A stretch of 64,000 nucleotides of DNA from Cladorrhinum sp. PSN259 (lineage: Eukaryota; Ascomycota; Sordariomycetes; Sordariales; Podosporaceae): NCBI GenBank assembly GCA_033725935.1, contig MU867115.1:1-64000 (forward strand), given 5' to 3'. The position numbers and the translations under genes were made by a program. This document shows, one piece after another, positions 1-11,760 of this stretch. The notes under the pieces are model-generated. The model ran no database searches and was not told the origin of the DNA. It was given only the letters and a program-made list of their open reading frames with translations. Position 1 is the stretch's first letter. Every line of letters starts with the position of its first letter.

Positions 1-95
<95 letters not shown>

Positions 96-98
96 GGG
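1..98. repeat. poly-C tract at the window start
   Basis: Ninety-three consecutive C are followed by five G. A homopolymer this long is rare in fungal DNA. It may be a contig-end or read artefact, or a true G/C tract like the shorter ones at 8328, 28625, 32801 and 62618. Confidence 0.9.
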
Positions 99-1625
99 CG
101 TATCGTAAGGGAATTCAGTCAATTGAAAGCTTGAAAGAGGAACATAAATATGTGGATGGGATTGGGGACAAAGATGTTGTATATATATATATATTTATAT
201 GTCACTCATAACTCGCTCGGTATGCGCCGACCTGAACCACACACGGAATGACAACCTCCATGCTTTTCTCCAACAAATTTACCTAATGTGGCCCATCTAT
301 TTCCGTGAAAGACTTACTCCACACGTTCGCCAAACACCAGTTGATAGGCGGAAAACCTAGTTATATGTGTGGACGGGAAAGGCGGTTCCCTCGGTAAGCT
401 CAGCCTAAAATATATTGACCGGAGGAAATCTACTCAAATGATCAGCAATGACGATGGCCGCCACCGGGGAAGTTTGGATGCTGATTGATCCGCTTGGCAT
501 TTGAGCCTAAAGAAAGTGTGGGGATTAAAAGCAAAACGCTCACCTGCGGGCTTTTGTCTCCGAACGTTTGTTTATTGTTGCTCCGTGGATTTTTTTTTGG
601 GCTTTGCTTATATATATCGGGTTGGTTACTGACCGGGCCGACGATGCGTTTTTTTTCTTTTCTTTTTGTGTATGTTCTTGTTTATCTTTTGGGTATATAT
701 CTTTTATATTTTGGACCTACCATAATTAGCAGCTTTAAAATGTTTCAGCTTCTGTTCGCTCAACTTTCATTTTTAACTTAGGTGTTAACATATGTTGACC
801 TTCTACCAAGCTACCACGTACACCTAGTAGTTGAGTAAATTTGATGCCTATCATGCACTGGTTTCACGAGGAGGGGTTTTACGACTTTTCTTGATTCCCC
901 CATGTCGTCAGACTGTTACGGTCATGGCTGCCTCGTGGATTCAGGGACAATCACAAAGACATAGTTCGCGGCGGTGGGCACAATTACGCTTTCAAATCGT
1001 CAAACGAGACATAGCCTGTGTGGGCTAGCTTGGGCAAGCAATTCCCCGGCATTGTTCCGTGGTGGTCGAGGATGAGCACAAAGTTCTTCTGGAAGCTGAC
1101 ACTGGGGTGCAGCAGCAGCAATGAGGCACTTCTGGAGAAACTATTCAAGTCTTGGTATTCACCCCTATGCTTCTTTAAGCATCGTCCGGGGCTTGAAGTT
1201 GTAGTATGCCGGCAAAGGCTCGAATGTGAATCACAGACAAAGGGAATGAAGAGATATTTTGGAAACTGGATTCGAAAAACTGTCTGGCCAGATGAATCTA
1301 TCATCCACTCTCGTTCTCAAACAAGATTTCAGGAATGATACTGATGATAGCATTTGTATGTACATTTCCCGTACCAATACCCAGGTTCAAGGTGCTTGCG
1401 TAATCCTGACTGTGCTGTTCAAAGAATTAAATATTGACTTGAGATTGTGGCAGAGGATACCTAGGCCGTGAGGGGAGGAGACACAGAAAGCATGAAACCT
1501 TGAGCTGTATCAAGAATTTGTTCAAGACAAGCCCATGTGATTACTTCACGGGGGACACATGTTACCTTGGATATCGTTTCGTGATATTTACTACTTTAGG
1601 GCATTAGGTATACGGGCGTGACTAA
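99..1625. other. gene-free stretch
   Basis: No open frame here looks like a protein. The stretch holds a short TA microsatellite near 180-195 and T-rich runs near 590-720. Overlapping short frames on both strands at 984-1338 look like random ORFs. Confidence 0.6.
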
Positions 1626-2630
1626 CATTAATGGGAGATTTGGGTTGGAGCAACGGTTACTATTTATTACAACTATTATTTATTTCAATTCAGTGTCAAC
1701 AAAGTTAAGCGTTACAAATAAGTTAACCATTATTATTTACTAATAGTTATTTCCTAGGAAATTGCCGTAAATTGTGTTTTTTTTAAGAGTTTTCTATAGG
1801 TATATAAACCTTCCTTTATTTACTTTTACCTGACCTGCCTAGCAACCTACCTGCCTGCCCATCTACCTGCCTGCCACCAAGCCAGCCAGCCATCCACCAC
1901 CACACCCTTCATCTTACCTGCCTACCACCCAACATGCCACCTAGCCGGAGATGCCTTAGGATGAGAGATGTGGTTAGTTACTGGCACGGCTATAAGCCAG
2001 GAAGCCTGTATAGGTATGTGGGTATAGGTGTGGGTGTGGATGTCGGTGCCATACCTGTGCCTGTGTGGGTGTGCAGGACAATGCCATCTCTGTGGCTATG
2101 TGGGTGCGCAAGCCATTCCCACGCATATGTGGGTGTGGGTGTGTATGCCGATGCCGTCGCCGGTACCTGTGTGTGGTGGCCGTCATCATAGGAGGTGTGG
2201 TAGTGGGTATAGTGGGTATAGTAGGTGTGGTGGTTGAAGTGGAAGATGGCCAACACTTCGAAGATGCAGAAATCCAAGGCATTACCTGGGTGTGGGTGTG
2301 GGTGTGGGTATGGGTATGACGGGGCACCTCCTGCCCTCTGGGAATGCCCTCAATCACTTGCACCCTGGCCTGGCCTACCCTGAACCTTGGTTCAGCCCAC
2401 AAATCCAAAGCTAGTAAACCTTACTTTGTCTACTTCCTTTGTTTACTTCCTTTGTTTACTTTCTAGTAACGGTCATCTCAAAAATAACGGTTAGCTTTGT
2501 GTTTACTGTTAAGTAAACAAAAACAATTAAAGTAAACAAAAAAGTTGATAGCATTTTCATACAGTTAATGGCGTTTTAAAACAGTTGCAAATATATAACA
2601 GTTAATCAGATCCTCAGATTCCCATTAATG
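1626..2630 (+). mobile_element. TIR element copy 1, non-autonomous DNA transposon candidate
   Basis: The left end reads CATTAATGGGAGAT and the right end is its near-perfect inverse, ATTCCCATTAATG. A second, shorter copy lies at 47743-48477 in the opposite orientation. Shared internal order, left to right: CAACGGTTACTATTTA next to the end, a CCTAGGAAA block, tetranucleotide CTGC/CTAC repeats (about 1845-1925), a GAGAGATGTGGT block, TGGGTG minisatellite arrays (about 2020-2320), and a block with GGCCAACACTTCGAAG. Copy 1 carries about 230 extra bases near its right end, with repeated TTTGTTTACTTCC and AACAGTTAA motifs. No transposase frame is present, and the open frames are by-products of the low-complexity arrays. 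The target duplication is ambiguous because CATTAATG is itself a palindrome: a TTAA target as in piggyBac, or an 8-base one as in hAT, would both fit. Confidence 0.75.
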
Positions 2631-3209
2631 AATCCATATCTGCTGTGCAACTACGTCGGCTGTGGATCGGATGTGCCTCTTCTTTGTCGTGGAAAATGAT
2701 GTACGATCAACTAGGGTAGTGTGGTAAGCTTACCTCAGAGTCTCGGGGGAGAGACAGAGACATGCGGGGGTATGATTCTGTTCGTCATAACTGCTCGTAA
2801 ACATCGCTATCGGCTGACTGTCCCAATAAAGAACATTGGGCTGAAGATCTTGGTAAACGAACCGCTGAAAGAATTACGCTCTCTCTTAAATCAGTCAATG
2901 AAGAAATAGTCAGGTCGGAAGGACACAGTAAAATGAGTGCAAGAAGAATGAAGCTAACTTGATTTCATTAGAAGGCAAAATCCTCCTGGCTGTTTTCAGG
3001 AGGATGAAATGATTACCATGGACACGGGCGTCTATGTAATAACAATAATAATGAATACGGAAAAAGACGTTAAAGAGAATGTCGTGTCTGCCGTGTCGTA
3101 ACGAAAAACAAATGACCATGCTGCGATGCTAACCTCCCCAATGCCATGTTTCCTCTATATCCCCTGGTATCCCCTTCTTTTTTTCTTCTCCTTCCTCCCA
3201 ACTTCTAGA
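2631..3209. other. gene-free stretch
   Basis: Only short frames without recognisable protein character. The last bases form the 3' flank of the PTH11-like gene. Confidence 0.5.
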
Positions 3210-4530
3210 TCAGAACCTTTGTCGATCTTTGCCGTCACTAACATCGCGATCTCCATAAGAGATGGTGACCCGTGTCGTCTTGTGAATGGCAGTTGTCTGC
3301 CGGCTCATGTCGAGCGGAGTCGTGGGTTTTTGATGGCCAGGGTCGCTTTCGTGTTCACTCGAGTAATCGCTCATGGGCTTGAACTCGGGGTGAGATGCTT
3401 TTCGGACGATGCTTGACTGATCTGTCTCCTCGAGCTCGATCTGAGTGAGAATGCCAAAGGGTTTGCTGTGCCGGCCTGATCGACCCCCATTGCTGACCCC
3501 TGCTTCCAGATGGCTCAGCTCCTTGGTCGGACCTGAGCGTTCATCTGGGAGTCTGGTGCCCCCCGTGATGGAGAGAAGCCGTGGCGCATATCTGGCAATC
3601 ATGGGCTTGAGGTGAGCCAGAGAGGCACAGACAATGCCAACATTGGACTCAATCGAGGACCAAATAGCAGCGCCATAATTGTCCCAGGTTGGGTCCTTTG
3701 AGACAGATGCCATGGTGAGGGATTGAAGACGGAGAATACCTGTGACGCACACAAAGGCACCAATAACAAAGACGATGACGAGGGCAACACGTTGCTTCCT
3801 GGGGAGTTGAAGTTGCCAAAGTGTTTTGACAGGGAGGACATAGATGATCAGGTCTTGGAGAATGTTGAGTCCGGCGTTGGCGAGAAAGAGAGCGACCTGA
3901 TTGAAGCAGGTGCCCTCGAGGTCAGTGTGCCATGCCTTGGGGATGGGATTGCACTGAAAGATGCCGGCAACGGTGCAGCAGATGCCGGTAAGGGCCACGA
4001 ATGCCATCATGGTCCAGTTGGCGATTTGATAGCCGCGTGATGGAATAAGTCTCAAGTAGAGGAACAGGATGGACATCTTGGTCAGGCTGACGGTGACGTA
4101 GTACGTTGCTTCTCCAAAGTAGAAGAGCTCAAGTGAGGCAGCAAAGTTTGTTGTTGGCGGTAGGTCCGCAACGTGCTTTCCGAGACCGAATCTGGTTTCT
4201 ATCCACCATCATCATCATCTTGTTAGTTACCAGTGAATACTGAGGCCAAGCTGATATGACGGCCAGTAGAAGATAGTATTGTAATATGTACTCACGGGTG
4301 CAGACATTGACGGTGAAGCCCACACTGAAAAGCCACGATGCCATGATAGTCCAATCATCAGCTGCCAACGATACTCCCTGGATGCTGAATCTGGTCCACA
4401 AGCGGAGCCCAAGCACAATGGTGGCCAGGACCACCATGCAAGTGACGATGGCTATCAGGTCCTCGCTTCGTGACTCGCCCGCATTGTAGCGTGGGCTGAC
4501 TGTTTGTGTTGTTGGGTCGGTGGACGACAT
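3210..4530 (-). CDS. PTH11-like integral membrane protein (fungal rhodopsin-type GPCR)
   Basis: Two exons, 4530-4296 and 4198-3210, give 407 residues. The intron has a GTGAGT donor, a CTAAC branch motif and a TAG acceptor. The start is the ATG before SSTDPTTQ. The protein belongs to the large fungal family with seven predicted helices (Fung_rhodopsin/SAT4-type domain). Visible landmarks are the first helix DLIAIVTCMVVLATIVLGLR, the LAADDW turn after helix 2, RFGLGKHV just after the splice, FYFGEATYYVTVSLTKMSIL, CNPIPKAW, and a helix 5 block ending in LPRKQRVAL. The last 120 residues are a hydrophilic cytoplasmic tail rich in S, T and E. There is no cysteine-rich CFEM domain, so it is not the CFEM subclass. 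Family members sit in the plasma membrane or endosomes and some sense host surfaces; the ligand here is unknown. Divergent from the flavin enzyme, 2 kb apart. Confidence 0.9.
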
Positions 4531-6501
4531 GATGTCTGTCTGTGTTCAAAAACGAGCGTGGTGTTTACCAAATAACTGGGTCATCAAGGAGTGGAACTGA
4601 GTTTGGGTGAAGTGGCTTTGGCCATCTTAAGTTGACAAACGTGGGGAAGAGGAACGGAGGCAAACAGAGCCGTGCTGCCCACACAATGGATGGTTGTTAT
4701 AACCCCCCCTCTGCCCTGCAGATGGCCCGCAGCATTACGGGGAACCTGGCCGCGTATAGCCCTGAATGTCTTTCTTTTGCGACGCTTGCGAGCTTGCGAA
4801 GTTGGCCAAATTCGCGGGGGCTGAGCCGGTCGATCCAGCCCTGGAGCGTTTCCTTGCCCAGACGGCGTGTAATTCGCGGGCCGAGTGTGAGCCAAGGTGA
4901 CGGATCTGCAGGTTGACGGTCTTGGACAGGAGTGGGACATGGATAAGGCCCCTTGAAGAATCTCATTTCTTTTGATCGATAATCGCTGAATAACGAGACG
5001 GGACTCGCCCAGAGGAACACAACCCATACCCGTTAATTAGCAGACTACCACCGTCAATCACACCATTAGCTCGAGTCTCGGAGGCTTTCTTTTTCCTCCT
5101 GATATTATCTGCAAGATCTCCGACGGGCCGAGTGGGGCTGTTCCGCCCATTCTTTCTCGGATTCGTTTTCTTCACCAAGCAAGCCACACGTGTCAATGAT
5201 GGAGAAGGGCATTGATCAGCGGGCTTAGATTGTCGACCATTGTAACATTGGCGTTATCGTGACATCGTGATACGCTACATAGCGTCGCCCTTACCGCTGT
5301 TTTACTGCTTGTGCTTCCCGCCGTGGCAGAGGAGGAATAAGTGTGCATAAAATAAGAAAAGAAAAACGAAAAGCGAAACGTGTCGACGGGGCGCCAAGAT
5401 AACATGTCAGCCAATGCGAGATGCGCAGGGGATGTGTGGAACGTGTTTTGAGCTGTGCCGCAGCGGCACTTTGACGAGTGTAGACTAAAAATTTGCCACA
5501 GAAGTGCATGCTGGGGCCCGAGATGGAAAAGCTCGTCGAATGGTCTGCAGAATTGCTGAATCGAGAATTTTGTGGCGTCAAATGGACTCCTTTTCACAAC
5601 CTGAAAATGGAAAGAATCAATGTAAAGAGCGAAATCTTGGAGTCTTGGGGGGAAGGAGCTAACGACAATCGCTATCAGGACCTGCAGAAGAACCCTGAAG
5701 AAGGGCAAGGGCACCCAGCTGGCCGGGTGTCGATCCGGCCGGCCAGACACTGCTGAATCTCTCGCACTAGACTAGGTCCCATTGTGGAATGGCTCGAGAA
5801 GCCCTTGTCCCCGAGGTTCGGATATCTCGAGGGCGCATTAGTTAATTCACCATTTATTGTGCAAGTCAGATCCAAGACTGGCTGACAGCCAATCCATCCG
5901 TTGTAATCCCCCAGCATTATTTGGAGGTTGCATTGTTTCGTCAGAGGACTGAGACAACCAACTGGAAATGGGAATAGTATCTATGAGCTGCTGCACACTT
6001 CTGCAAAACCAGCAATTTTGTGGAAGATCATTTCCTTTTTGTGCATTCTAGCTGTCCGAGATCGTCGTCCTGCTAAGATGCTGTCTTTTTAGACTTCGAT
6101 TTCTCACATCTGGCCGCATATCCCCCATCGAGTTGTCTCACACACTTTCCTGCTCCTCGGCCCCTCATTCTCACTTTCCAGAGAGTCTTTGAGTCCCCTT
6201 GTTTCGATCCTACCCACCTTCAGAAATTCCTGCAGCAGTCACACAGCCGTCACACCACAGCTTACCACTGGTTTTTTTTCTCCGTGATATCCGCCGTTCC
6301 CTTTATTTTTTGACTGCCGAACTTTGCCTCCACCGTCCATTGAGTACCAATCCAATCAATCAGCGCCAGGTGCTCGAAAAATCGCATCATCCAATCCCAA
6401 AATTCATCCCAACCCTAACTGCTATCAAATCTCTCTCAAATCACATCACACACATCATATCTCCGAAATCTCGGTTGCACCACCAAAAAAAAAAATCGAA
6501 A
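4531..6501. other. divergent intergenic region
   Basis: About 2 kb between two divergent genes. The 3' part (6100-6500) is C/T-rich with stretches such as TCCCTTTATTTTTTG, typical of a fungal promoter and 5' leader; the flavin enzyme's upstream open frame from 6199 is leader, not protein. Long frames at 4584-5027 and 5193-5750 lack protein character. Confidence 0.5.
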
Positions 6502-7860
6502 ATGCCTATTGACTTTTCCCTCTCCCCCACCGAAGCCGGCACCCGCGCCGCCGCTGCCGGCTTCGCTCAACACGTCCTCCTCCCGTCCCGTGCCGAGTAC
6601 CTCAAGCACGCCGACCACACTGCCCGCTTTCAAGCAACAAAATCAACCTATGCAACCGCAACAGCGGCCGGGCTTCTCAAAGGCCTCGTTGCCAAGGCCC
6701 ACGGCGGCAATGGTGGTTCCCTGGTGGAATCAACCATCATGGTAGAAGAATGTTACGCAGTCGAGCCATCTGCTGCGCTGACCATCTTCGCTACCGGACT
6801 TGGTCTCACCCCCTTGAACATCGCCGGTCAACCTCACCACGCCGAGTTCTTGGCTCCTTTCCTGTCTGGCGAGGGTGCTCCCATGGCTTCATTGGTATTC
6901 AGCGAGCCTGCCGGCGTCGCCAACGCTCTGGAGAAGGGAGCGCCAGGCTTCCAGACTACCGCCAGGAAAGTAGGAGATGAGTGGGTGATCAATGGCGAGA
7001 AGCAGTGGGCTACCAACTGCGCAGGCTGGGATTTCAAGGGGTGTGACCTCGCTGCTGTTGTTTGTCGGGACGTCACTGAGCCCCTCGGTGAAGGCGAGGA
7101 TCCAAAGAGCAAGGTCATGATCATCCTCGTCACCCGTGCGGATCTGGACCGCAGTGGACCGGATGCATTCACCGTGATAAAACACATCAGCATGCCCGGC
7201 CATACCTCGGTCAGCGGCCCGCACATCAAGTACACAAACGTGCGCGTGCCCGCCAAGAATGTCTTGTGTCTTCCCGGGCAGGGCGCACAAATCGCTTTCG
7301 GGTCGTTCGACATGAGCGCTGTTCTTGTGGGTGCCATGGGCGTTGGGTTGATGCGGGCTGCATTTGATGCCGCGCTGGCGTTCGCAAAGAAGGATAACAG
7401 AAACGGCGCGGTGCCTCTGTTGGAGAGACAAGCCTTTGCGGACTTGTTGTCGGGCATCAAGATGGCGACTGAGGCTTCCAGGGCCTTGACGTGGAAGGCG
7501 GCGTACGCCATGGAGCACGGGCCCGGTGATTACGATTCCCGCAGGGAGTTGGCCCTTGCTGCAAAGATTTACTGCAGCGAGGCGGCCGTCAAGGCTTGCA
7601 CGGACGCTATCAATGCTGTCGGGATGTGAGTATTAACCCTTTTCTTGCCTTCTTTCACAGTAACACGGATTCTGACTTTTGAAAATAGCACCGCATACGA
7701 CCTCAACCAGCCATTCTCTGAGCTGCTCAACACCGCCATGGTGTTGCCGATTTTTGATGGCGGCAACGTCGGCATCAGGAGACGCCACATGCAGCAGCTC
7801 ATGTTGTCCCCCACGTATGACGCCTGGGCCGCCACTTATGGCCCGAGCGAGAAAAAATGA
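6502..7860 (+). CDS. nitroalkane oxidase-like / acyl-CoA dehydrogenase family flavoenzyme
   Basis: Two exons, 6502-7625 and 7689-7860, joined over a GTGAGT..AATAG intron, give 431 residues. The start is the first ATG after the CT-rich leader (PIDFSLSP); the frame stays open upstream but is leader. The fold is the acyl-CoA dehydrogenase one: an N-terminal helical part, a middle beta domain with FSEPAG (about 133-138) and WVINGEKQWATN, and a C-terminal helical domain. The usual catalytic Glu motif is replaced by FDGGNVGIRRR, placing Asp398 and Arg405 seven residues apart, with Ser272 upstream. As I recall it, nitroalkane oxidase of Fusarium oxysporum uses Asp402, Arg409 and Ser276 and has about 439 residues, so all three sit at a constant offset of four. 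That favours FAD-dependent oxidation of primary nitroalkanes to aldehyde, nitrite and H2O2 over beta-oxidation. There is no obvious peroxisomal SKL end (it ends SEKK). The substrate is inferred. Confidence 0.85.
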
Positions 7861-8327
7861 GACGAATGGGGGAAAGCCTTGTTTTTTTTCTTTTTTTTCT
7901 AGATTCGTTGATGCCTGCTATAGAAAGATCTATTTTTCTTAATTGAATATTAATCTCTTTCCCTTCGTGTAACAAATTTGTCCACATTTTCTAATTCTGC
8001 TTCAACATTGAACAATAACGTACATTTCCTTGTAAAGCGTAAGAAGGAAAGGCTATGTGTAATTACTTAATTTCATGTTGATTGAATATGTGGCGGGAAG
8101 AAATACAGGCACTTGTGCAGATCAAAGACATATCCACATGAGCATACATTGAAAGGAACCAGAAGCACGTTGATAGCATGGTTAAACAAGCATCCAAAAT
8201 CAGTGACGTTGGGTAGCAAGGGGCATGTATTAGGTAGATAATGCGGAAAGCAGTGACGGAAGACTGCATATTAAAATAGGGGTAAAAGAGCGCATAAATA
8301 AAAGGGAACAAACCAAGGCGAAATAGA

Positions 8328-8350
8328 CCCCCCCCCCCCCCCCCCCCCCC
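8328..8350. repeat. C23 homopolymer
   Basis: Twenty-three uninterrupted C in otherwise AT-moderate, gene-free sequence. One of five long C/G tracts in the window. Confidence 0.95.
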
Positions 8351-9015
8351 GAACATTACAAATTCCTGCATCGGGTCCATCCGCAATGTCTTTGCGACAG
8401 ATCTTTGCTTTGACGTCGATTGCTGAGCTGGTTTGATGGGGCTCCCGTCCCGATGCTGGGATATCGTTGCCGATGCGCGTGGTGGGTGGGTTTGCACAAT
8501 CGACCACCCGCTTTGACAGCCATAACAAGCTCTTCGATGGCGCCCTAGAACAGGCCATAAAATTCCGTGAAACCTTCGATCCAACAGTTTAGTCTCATCA
8601 TTTGCGACTTCTTGGTATGTCCATGTCGATCCCGCCCCCCTCCCAACGGTCTCTTCAACTTCCCGATGATGCAACAACAACAACAACAACAACAAACACA
8701 CTATCAGCATGCCGAGCCTGGGGTTACAGTGGTATTCGGGCTCACCTACTGTCTCAAGACCCTGTTCAGGCCTTGCCAACCTCTTTTACCGACTTTTCAA
8801 ACAGGCAGTTGGACTAGTTTACCCCGCTATAATCCTAAAATCCTTTTGACCCAGAACATTTTTTAACCCACATTTTATAGTGTAAAAATTTTTTATTCCT
8901 TGCTCTCAAACCAGCCACCCCCATGGACTGATACTACCTTAATTCAGTAGACGAGGTGTCTTGCTTAAGCGATCGCGCGGCAGCTTACTTGATACAAGGA
9001 AAGGAAAGGGGGGAA

Positions 9016-9227
9016 ATCCCTTTGAGCGAGAATATGCTCACTTTTTGGTGGAGCCCCCAGATACAGAGAGTACTTGCCAAGACAAAAAAAATCGATTAGA
9101 AAACCGCGTTTTCAGCTCCTTGGCAGGTATCTTACTGCATTGCAAGTACTGGTCGACGCACTGGGCGGTTTAATTGGTCAGAAAGCCGGCTCCACCAAAA
9201 AGTGAGCATATTCTCGCTCAAAGGGAT
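9016..9227. mobile_element. 212-bp element with perfect 40-bp terminal inverted repeats (MITE or foldback candidate)
   Basis: The left arm 9016-9055 begins ATCCCTTTGAGCGAG and ends GGTGGAGCC. The right arm 9188-9227 is its exact reverse complement over all 40 bases. The 132-base centre has no ORF and contains a smaller complementary pair around GTACTTGCCAAG and CTTGGCAGGTA. I see no clear flanking target duplication. Confidence 0.75.
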
Positions 9228-11760
9228 GGTTAGTACTACATTGAATAAGCGTGGTTTTTTTGTTTCTTTTTTTTGTTTGTTTTTTTAAAAAAGGAATGGC
9301 ATCATGTTCCTGGCAGCTTTTTCTGAATTAATGGATTATGAAACTGTCACTATCGAACAAGTAATGATGATCGTTTTTGCGATGAATGCATTTAAGGTGG
9401 TAGACTAGTGAGGTGTGTTTATTCATTCAAGCGAAAAGAAATGTTTTTTTACAAAAAAAATTTATCGAGGTGGATTGAAAAATGTGGTGTCCAAACGATT
9501 TAAAATAATGGTACACTAGGGTAGGTAGCTGCCAGTTCAAAAAACTGGGAGGCACGTTAGACTAGCAGGCATCGGGGTGTTGAGTCAGCGGCCCCCGAAT
9601 ACCTCCGTGCTGGGTTCAGCCGGAGTGGGCCGAGAAAAGGCGGTCGAGGGTGCCTTGAAATTTCAATGAATTGATCCCTGGACCAACGTGGTTATTCCTT
9701 CCTTTCCGGCTTCGTGGCTCACGACCGTGAACCAAATATCCCAACGGCCTTTGCCGACGTTGGCGACATACTAGTTAGAAGATAGATTTCTTTAGCAGCA
9801 ATTGTTTCGTTTGACAGAGAACAATCAAGTATCGCGTGCAACGATATCTAACTTTTTTTTTTTTTTTTCGGTCGATTTGTCACAACAGTTCGTGTCCACT
9901 GACTGTCTGGAGGCTCCTTGACAGTCAGTTTGATGAACTCATCAACTTATCTGCAACTTGAGCCTGCTTCCGGTGGGTCCGTACCAAAAGTCGTCGCCAT
10001 TTCCTACATTAGCGTCAAACCGGAACAGCCACCGTTTCGACGGCTGGGACGCAATCCCTAGGCACCACACTTTCAGGGACCCCCGGGAAACGCAAGGTCC
10101 TTGCAGCCAACCCGGATAATGAGTGAGAACGTTGTAAGCACGAATGACTAACCCGAGTTAGAAAGACATGTACCGAGGAATGGATGACTGCCCTCATTGA
10201 GGGGGGTTGAAAGATAATTAACGGGAGGAGCGACCACGACTCCAACGGCGGCGTCATTTATCCTCCAGTCCCATTCGTCCCATTCCATCTCATCTGCTTG
10301 TCGATCACTTGGAGACCCACGATTTTGCGGATAAAGATGTATCCCGGACAGCCACCACATGCGGTGACAGGGAGGCAAGCGCGTCACCCAAGCGGCGGCG
10401 CCACGCTCAAACGACATCGCGGATGGCGCAAACTCTCGAGATCCTGTAAATCTTTGCCTAAAGGAGCTCGATTCCACGAGTGTGCCGAGGTATCAACGGA
10501 GGAGAAGGCGAGATCACCAATCCCCAATCCCGAGACGCAGAGACGCAGAGAAGGTGTCAGATTGAGGATGAACCAAATTCGTCATCTCTAACCCGGCCAC
10601 TCGAATCATGGAGAAAGAGCAGGAGAAGTCGGAACTTGTCAAGTAGCGGGAGAATCGGCCGATTCACTTTGGGTTCGTATCGTCATGAAGTGCGAGCTTT
10701 TTATACTAATGTATATCGTTGTGTGTTTTACATGTCGACGTGGTGTCTGTTATCTGCGTTGCGTACATGAATAGACCTCGACAAGCCGTTTAAATCGGCA
10801 AATAGTTTCTGTCTGCTTTTTGTGTTACTACCTGGTGATTTCCATGGCACACTACATTGCAGCGAAGACCATTCATTCCCTCCGTCTTGAATCTTGATAC
10901 TTGGCTAGATATATATTTCGTGCTTAGCAATAAGGGAAGCTTCCGGATGATGAGTTAAAAAGGCGCTACATGTAGTAAAGGGGCAACGGCGAGACTGGCA
11001 GTGGCTCTTGGGTGATTATTCAGGTAATGTGATAGTAAAACATACATGCAGAATAGTTACACAAAGAAAAGATGGCAATGCAGAAGAGATTAATAAGGGA
11101 AAAATTCAAATTGAGATTGGTAAGAAAAGTAAAAGAGCATGTAAAGAAAGTCGTATAGATTGTTATAAAAATAAGTACCCTTATGCTGCGCTGCATGTGT
11201 TTTACGATACGTTTTGTTGTGAGTCCGGTCTCCAAGAAAAGAAAGGTGCCAGCGGTGATGAACTAAACAACTGAGATAACTCCTTATTACTCTTCAAAGA
11301 ACTGATGCTCTTCCTAGAAGGGAATTCGATCGACGTTGATGCACAAACATTTTGCAAATGGGGTAGGTATTTCAGGTTTTTATGTGATGATGCGAAGTCT
11401 GTAGAGGGTCTTTTGGTGCAATGATGCGAAAGTGTCCGATTGCAAAATCTGATTTGTTGGGTGGTGGGTGGCTTGTTTTGATGGCTGGAGATATCAAGGA
11501 AAAAGCGGTACTCAGGTGAATTGTTTACTTTAGGGGGGTATTCAATGAATAGTTTTAATGTTGTTATTCAACGCATGGTTATGCTCTGTTTTTTTGTAGC
11601 CCTTAAATGTCTCTTTCTGCTTTTTTCTTTTTATCTTCTTCCTTTGGCGTGTGTGCTGAATTGAGAGCCAGTTTTGCTTATATTATTGTTAGAAACTACA
11701 ACTTGTGTCAATTCTTGAATTCAGGATATCCAAAACTCCCCTATCGTTTGATATATATGA

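Larger units (their letters stand above)
7861..11760. other. gene-poor stretch
   Basis: Nearly 4 kb without a credible gene. It contains a C23 tract (8328-8350), a CAA trinucleotide run near 8672-8695, an inverted-repeat element at 9016-9227, and T- and A-rich segments near 9260-9290, 9440-9460 and 9850-9870. Confidence 0.6.

Noticed and set aside
1974..2408. Open frames of 60-144 residues on both strands rich in His, Thr, Pro, Val and Trp
   Set aside because: They are translations of the TGGGTG and CTGCC arrays inside the TIR element.
5193..5750. 185-residue minus-strand frame in the divergent promoter region
   Set aside because: No recognisable motif; F/S-rich run produced by promoter A/T- and purine-rich sequence.
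6199..6501. Upstream extension of the flavin enzyme frame
   Set aside because: The family N-terminus starts at the Met at 6502; the extension is CT-rich leader.
6834..7518. Two long minus-strand frames opposite the flavin enzyme
   Set aside because: Mirror frames of a GC-rich coding exon.
8063..8779. 238-residue minus-strand frame
   Set aside because: It crosses the C23 tract (poly-Gly) and a CAA repeat (poly-Leu) and has no domain.
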